From contig NZ_CALTYA010000004.1 in assembly GCF_943913405.1 (NCBI RefSeq), forward strand, positions 103,393 to 167,392: 64,000 nt of DNA, in the 5' to 3' direction. This DNA is from an uncultured Flavobacterium sp. (GTDB lineage: Bacteria; Bacteroidota; Bacteroidia; Flavobacteriales; Flavobacteriaceae). A program made the translations under genes and the position numbers. The number at the start of each line of letters is the position of its first letter. The first letter of the stretch is position 1. This document shows positions 61,615 to 64,000 of this stretch, piece by piece. The notes beneath the pieces were generated by a model. The model did not search any database. It was not told the origin of the DNA and saw nothing but the letters and a program-made list of their open reading frames with translations.

Positions 61615-64000
61615 ATGCTAAAAAACTGGCTAAAAATATATTTTTATCAAATCAAGAACAACAAATTCTTTACGGCGCTAAATATCTTAGGATTAAGCAT
61701 GGGAATTGCAGGTTTGATATTTTCCATATTATATTGGAATGACGAACATTCTTATAACGACTGGAATCCTTATAAGGAAACTGTCTTTCAATCGATAAAC
61801 AGAATAAGTCCGACTGATTATTGGGCAAGCAATGTGGCGCCATTAGAAGGGCATTTTAAAACTGATTTTGACGAAATTGAGTCCTATTGTTATATGGACA
61901 ATTGGTATTATGAAGAAATTGTTCAGTACAAAAACAAGAAAGAAATCATCAAAATTACAGATGCTCAAAAAACCTTTTTCGAGATGTTCCCGTTTCATTT
62001 TATCAATGGTGATGGAAAAACGGCTCTAAAGGATAATTCAAGCATTGCAATTTCAAAAGATGTTGCCACAAGATTATTTGGAAGCGAAGATGCGATGGGC
62101 AAAATTGTCACTTATTCAGGAAAAAAATTAGTGGTTAGGGGCGTTTACACAATTCCTGGAAATTCATCTATGGAACCTGAAGCGGTAGTAAGCTTAATAG
62201 ATAACCGGTTATTGCCCGAAAAAGAAAACTGGGGAAATTTCAGTTATGGATTGATGCTAAAACTCAAAAACCCAAATGATAAAGATAAAGTCATAGCCAA
62301 GATTGAACATTTAATGTTTGAAAACAGAATTGTCAAATGGGCAAAAAAGGAAGGAATTACAGTTAATGAATGGCTGAAAAAAAATGGTGGCGATGATTTA
62401 AAAGTGTATTTAGAACCTTTAAAAGACTCCAGATTACATTCCATAACCGATGGTTTTGCGGAAGGAGAAGGCAATTATCAGTTTCTTATGATTATGGTTG
62501 GCTTGTCCATCCTGATTTTAATTCTTTCTATTGTAAACTATGTAAATCTAGCTACTGCAAATGCTATAAAAAGAGCCAAAGAAGTTGGCGTTCGAAAAAT
62601 TATCGGCGCTTCTAAAGGAAATATTATCAAGCAATTTCTTTTTGAAACTATATTGATGACAACGTTTTCAATTTTGCTTGCTTTGGTCATTGTGGAATTG
62701 TCATTGCCTTATTACAATGACTTTTTAGGAAAAGAATTGATTATTTTCGGAAGCCAATTTTACTTGCAGTTATTACTCGTTTTCATAATTACAATCATCG
62801 TTGCCGGAATATTTCCTGCCGTTTATGTCTCTAATTTTGAAACGCTGAAAGTCTTGAAAGGCAATTTTGGGCGAAGCAAAAGCGGTGTCTGGTTGAGAAA
62901 CGGAATGCTGATTCTTCAATTTGCTATCGCCAGTTTTTTCATCATCGGATCCTATATCGTTTATGAGCAAATAGACTTTATTTCAACCAAAGATTTAGGT
63001 TTTAAAGGAGACCAAGTAGTATCAATTTCATATAGAAATAAATATGATTGGAAGGAAAAAGACTATAAGCAAAAAGTCTATAATCGCTATAACATGATTA
63101 AAGCTGAAATTTCTAAAATTAAGGGCGTAGAACAAGTGGCAACCGGCGCTTTTAGTTTTGGCACAGGACAAGGCTCCACATCTGGATTCAGCTATAAAAA
63201 CAGCGATAACATTCAAGGAAAAAACATGGGCGTTGATTTTGGAATGCTTGAAATGATGCAAATTAAAATCAAGGAAGGACGCGGTTTATCTGAAAAATTT
63301 TCTTCTGACACCATAAATTCGGTGCTGATAAATGAAACTACTTTAAAAGCAATGGGCGAAAAAGCTCCATTGGGCAAAGAATTGCCGTGGAATGACCGAA
63401 AGCTTAAAATTATTGGCGTCGTTAAAGACTTTAATTTGTTTGGCCCTCAGGAAAAAGTGCCTCCAATGGTGTTTTTTCACTTTAAAACTGTCGATTGGAT
63501 GCTTCAAAATGCTGATAAAATTTATGTCAAGGTTAATTCAGAAAATTTGCCTCAAACCATTGCAGCTATTGAAAGTTTTTGGACAAAAAATGTCGACACA
63601 GAATATCCGTTTAGTTATGATTTTGTCGATAAAGAATATGCCAGGAGCTATGAAAACTATGTAAAACAAAAAAATCTGTTTTCATTATTGAATGTTATCG
63701 TAATACTAATCGCATTATTCGGATTATTCGCTTTGGCTTCTTATTCCATTCAAACGCGAATGAAAGAAATTGCCATCAGAAAAACTTTAGGAGCAGAAAC
63801 AAAAACGTTGCTGAAAGACCTTTCAAAACAATATTTGATTTTCTGCATAATCGGATTTTTGATAGCCTTGTTTCCCGCTTATTATTTACTCGGAAAATGG
63901 CTGGAAAACTTTGCTTACCGCATTGATATTTCCCCAATTCCTTTTATAATCGGTTTTTTCGCCTTGATGATTTTGACGCTAATCGTAGTCTTATCAAGAG
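61615..64000 (+). CDS. MacB/FtsX-type ABC permease, third of three, cut by window edge
   Basis: Open from ATG at 61615 to the last base (795 codons and one base). By comparison with its neighbours, about ten residues are missing. It starts MLKNWLKIYFYQIKNNKFF, keeps the coupling helix RAKEVGVRKIIGASKGNII and reads through without frameshift. It is nearer to copy two than to copy one (shared VRGVY, FSFG loop and KTVDWM segments). More permease genes may lie beyond the edge. Confidence 0.88.
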   Translation, partial: MLKNWLKIYFYQIKNNKFFTALNILGLSMGIAGLIFSILYWNDEHSYNDWNPYKETVFQSINRISPTDYWASNVAPLEGHFKTDFDEIESYCYMDNWYYEEIVQYKNKKEIIKITDAQKTFFEMFPFHFINGDGKTALKDNSSIAISKDVATRLFGSEDAMGKIVTYSGKKLVVRGVYTIPGNSSMEPEAVVSLIDNRLLPEKENWGNFSYGLMLKLKNPNDKDKVIAKIEHLMFENRIVKWAKKEGITVNEWLKKNGGDDLKVYLEPLKDSRLHSITDGFAEGEGNYQFLMIMVGLSILILILSIVNYVNLATANAIKRAKEVGVRKIIGASKGNIIKQFLFETILMTTFSILLALVIVELSLPYYNDFLGKELIIFGSQFYLQLLLVFIITIIVAGIFPAVYVSNFETLKVLKGNFGRSKSGVWLRNGMLILQFAIASFFIIGSYIVYEQIDFISTKDLGFKGDQVVSISYRNKYDWKEKDYKQKVYNRYNMIKAEISKIKGVEQVATGAFSFGTGQGSTSGFSYKNSDNIQGKNMGVDFGMLEMMQIKIKEGRGLSEKFSSDTINSVLINETTLKAMGEKAPLGKELPWNDRKLKIIGVVKDFNLFGPQEKVPPMVFFHFKTVDWMLQNADKIYVKVNSENLPQTIAAIESFWTKNVDTEYPFSYDFVDKEYARSYENYVKQKNLFSLLNVIVILIALFGLFALASYSIQTRMKEIAIRKTLGAETKTLLKDLSKQYLIFCIIGFLIALFPAYYLLGKWLENFAYRIDISPIPFIIGFFALMILTLIVVLSR

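Overview
The window looks like the chromosome of a member of the Bacteroidota close to Flavobacterium. Reasons: AT-rich sequence; lipoproteins with SxxC-type lipoboxes; C-terminal type A sorting domains of the type IX secretion system (T9SS); SusC/SusD pairs; promoters of the TTTG-N18/20-TAnnTTTG kind rather than -35/-10 boxes; a subtype iii type VI secretion system (T6SS-iii), which is known only from Bacteroidota. No tRNA, rRNA, CRISPR array or insertion sequence was seen.

Region 1 (1-22440) is a T6SS-iii locus in two divergent units that start at about 12.7-13.1 kb. The minus-strand unit encodes a PKD envelope protein (TssP-like), the sheath TssB/TssC, two Hcp-type tube proteins (TssD), a toxin-23-like effector overlapping a lipoprotein, a TPR protein, the VgrG spike, a HEIGH zinc-peptidase effector candidate 1 bp after vgrG, another lipoprotein, an unknown protein and a PAAR-like DUF4280 protein that runs off the left edge. 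The plus-strand unit encodes an NlpC/P60 lipoprotein, TssG, TssN, TssK, TssO, the ClpV ATPase TssH, TssE, TssF and a Lys/Glu-rich lipoprotein. TssJ, TssL and TssM are absent, as expected for this subtype. TssQ and TssR were not recognised. Three of the four leader regions carry a palindrome with a C5/G5 centre.

Region 2 (22441-27053) holds unrelated housekeeping or unknown genes (DUF4407, PH-SHOCT, MmcQ/YjbR, cyclase family, HemW) separated by short inverted repeats rich in CGCAAAG.

Region 3 (27102-50236) is an alginate utilization locus. SusC/SusD import oligosaccharides; two PL6 lyases and a PL17 exolyase cut alginate to unsaturated uronate. KdgF, an SDR reductase, KDG kinase and KDPG aldolase then carry it to pyruvate and glyceraldehyde-3-phosphate. 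An MFS carrier moves the monomer inward. Accessory genes encode a TIG-domain surface protein, a T9SS-exported unknown, two paralogous putative lyases, a FadR-type GntR regulator and a SASA-family acetylesterase. Two copies of a 12-bp palindrome, TTGGT-N2-ACCAA, overlap the promoters of the regulator and the esterase. A separate three-copy intergenic element lies in the gaps around susC, PL6 and the regulator.

Region 4 (50300-64000) has ruvC, then a histidine kinase and sigma-54 response regulator divergent from an efflux or lipid-transport operon: periplasmic adaptor, ABC ATPase, a serine-ladder beta-helix protein and three tandem MacB/FtsX-type permeases, the last cut by the right edge. Two palindromic activator sites 21 bp apart and a -24-like element lie between the divergent genes.
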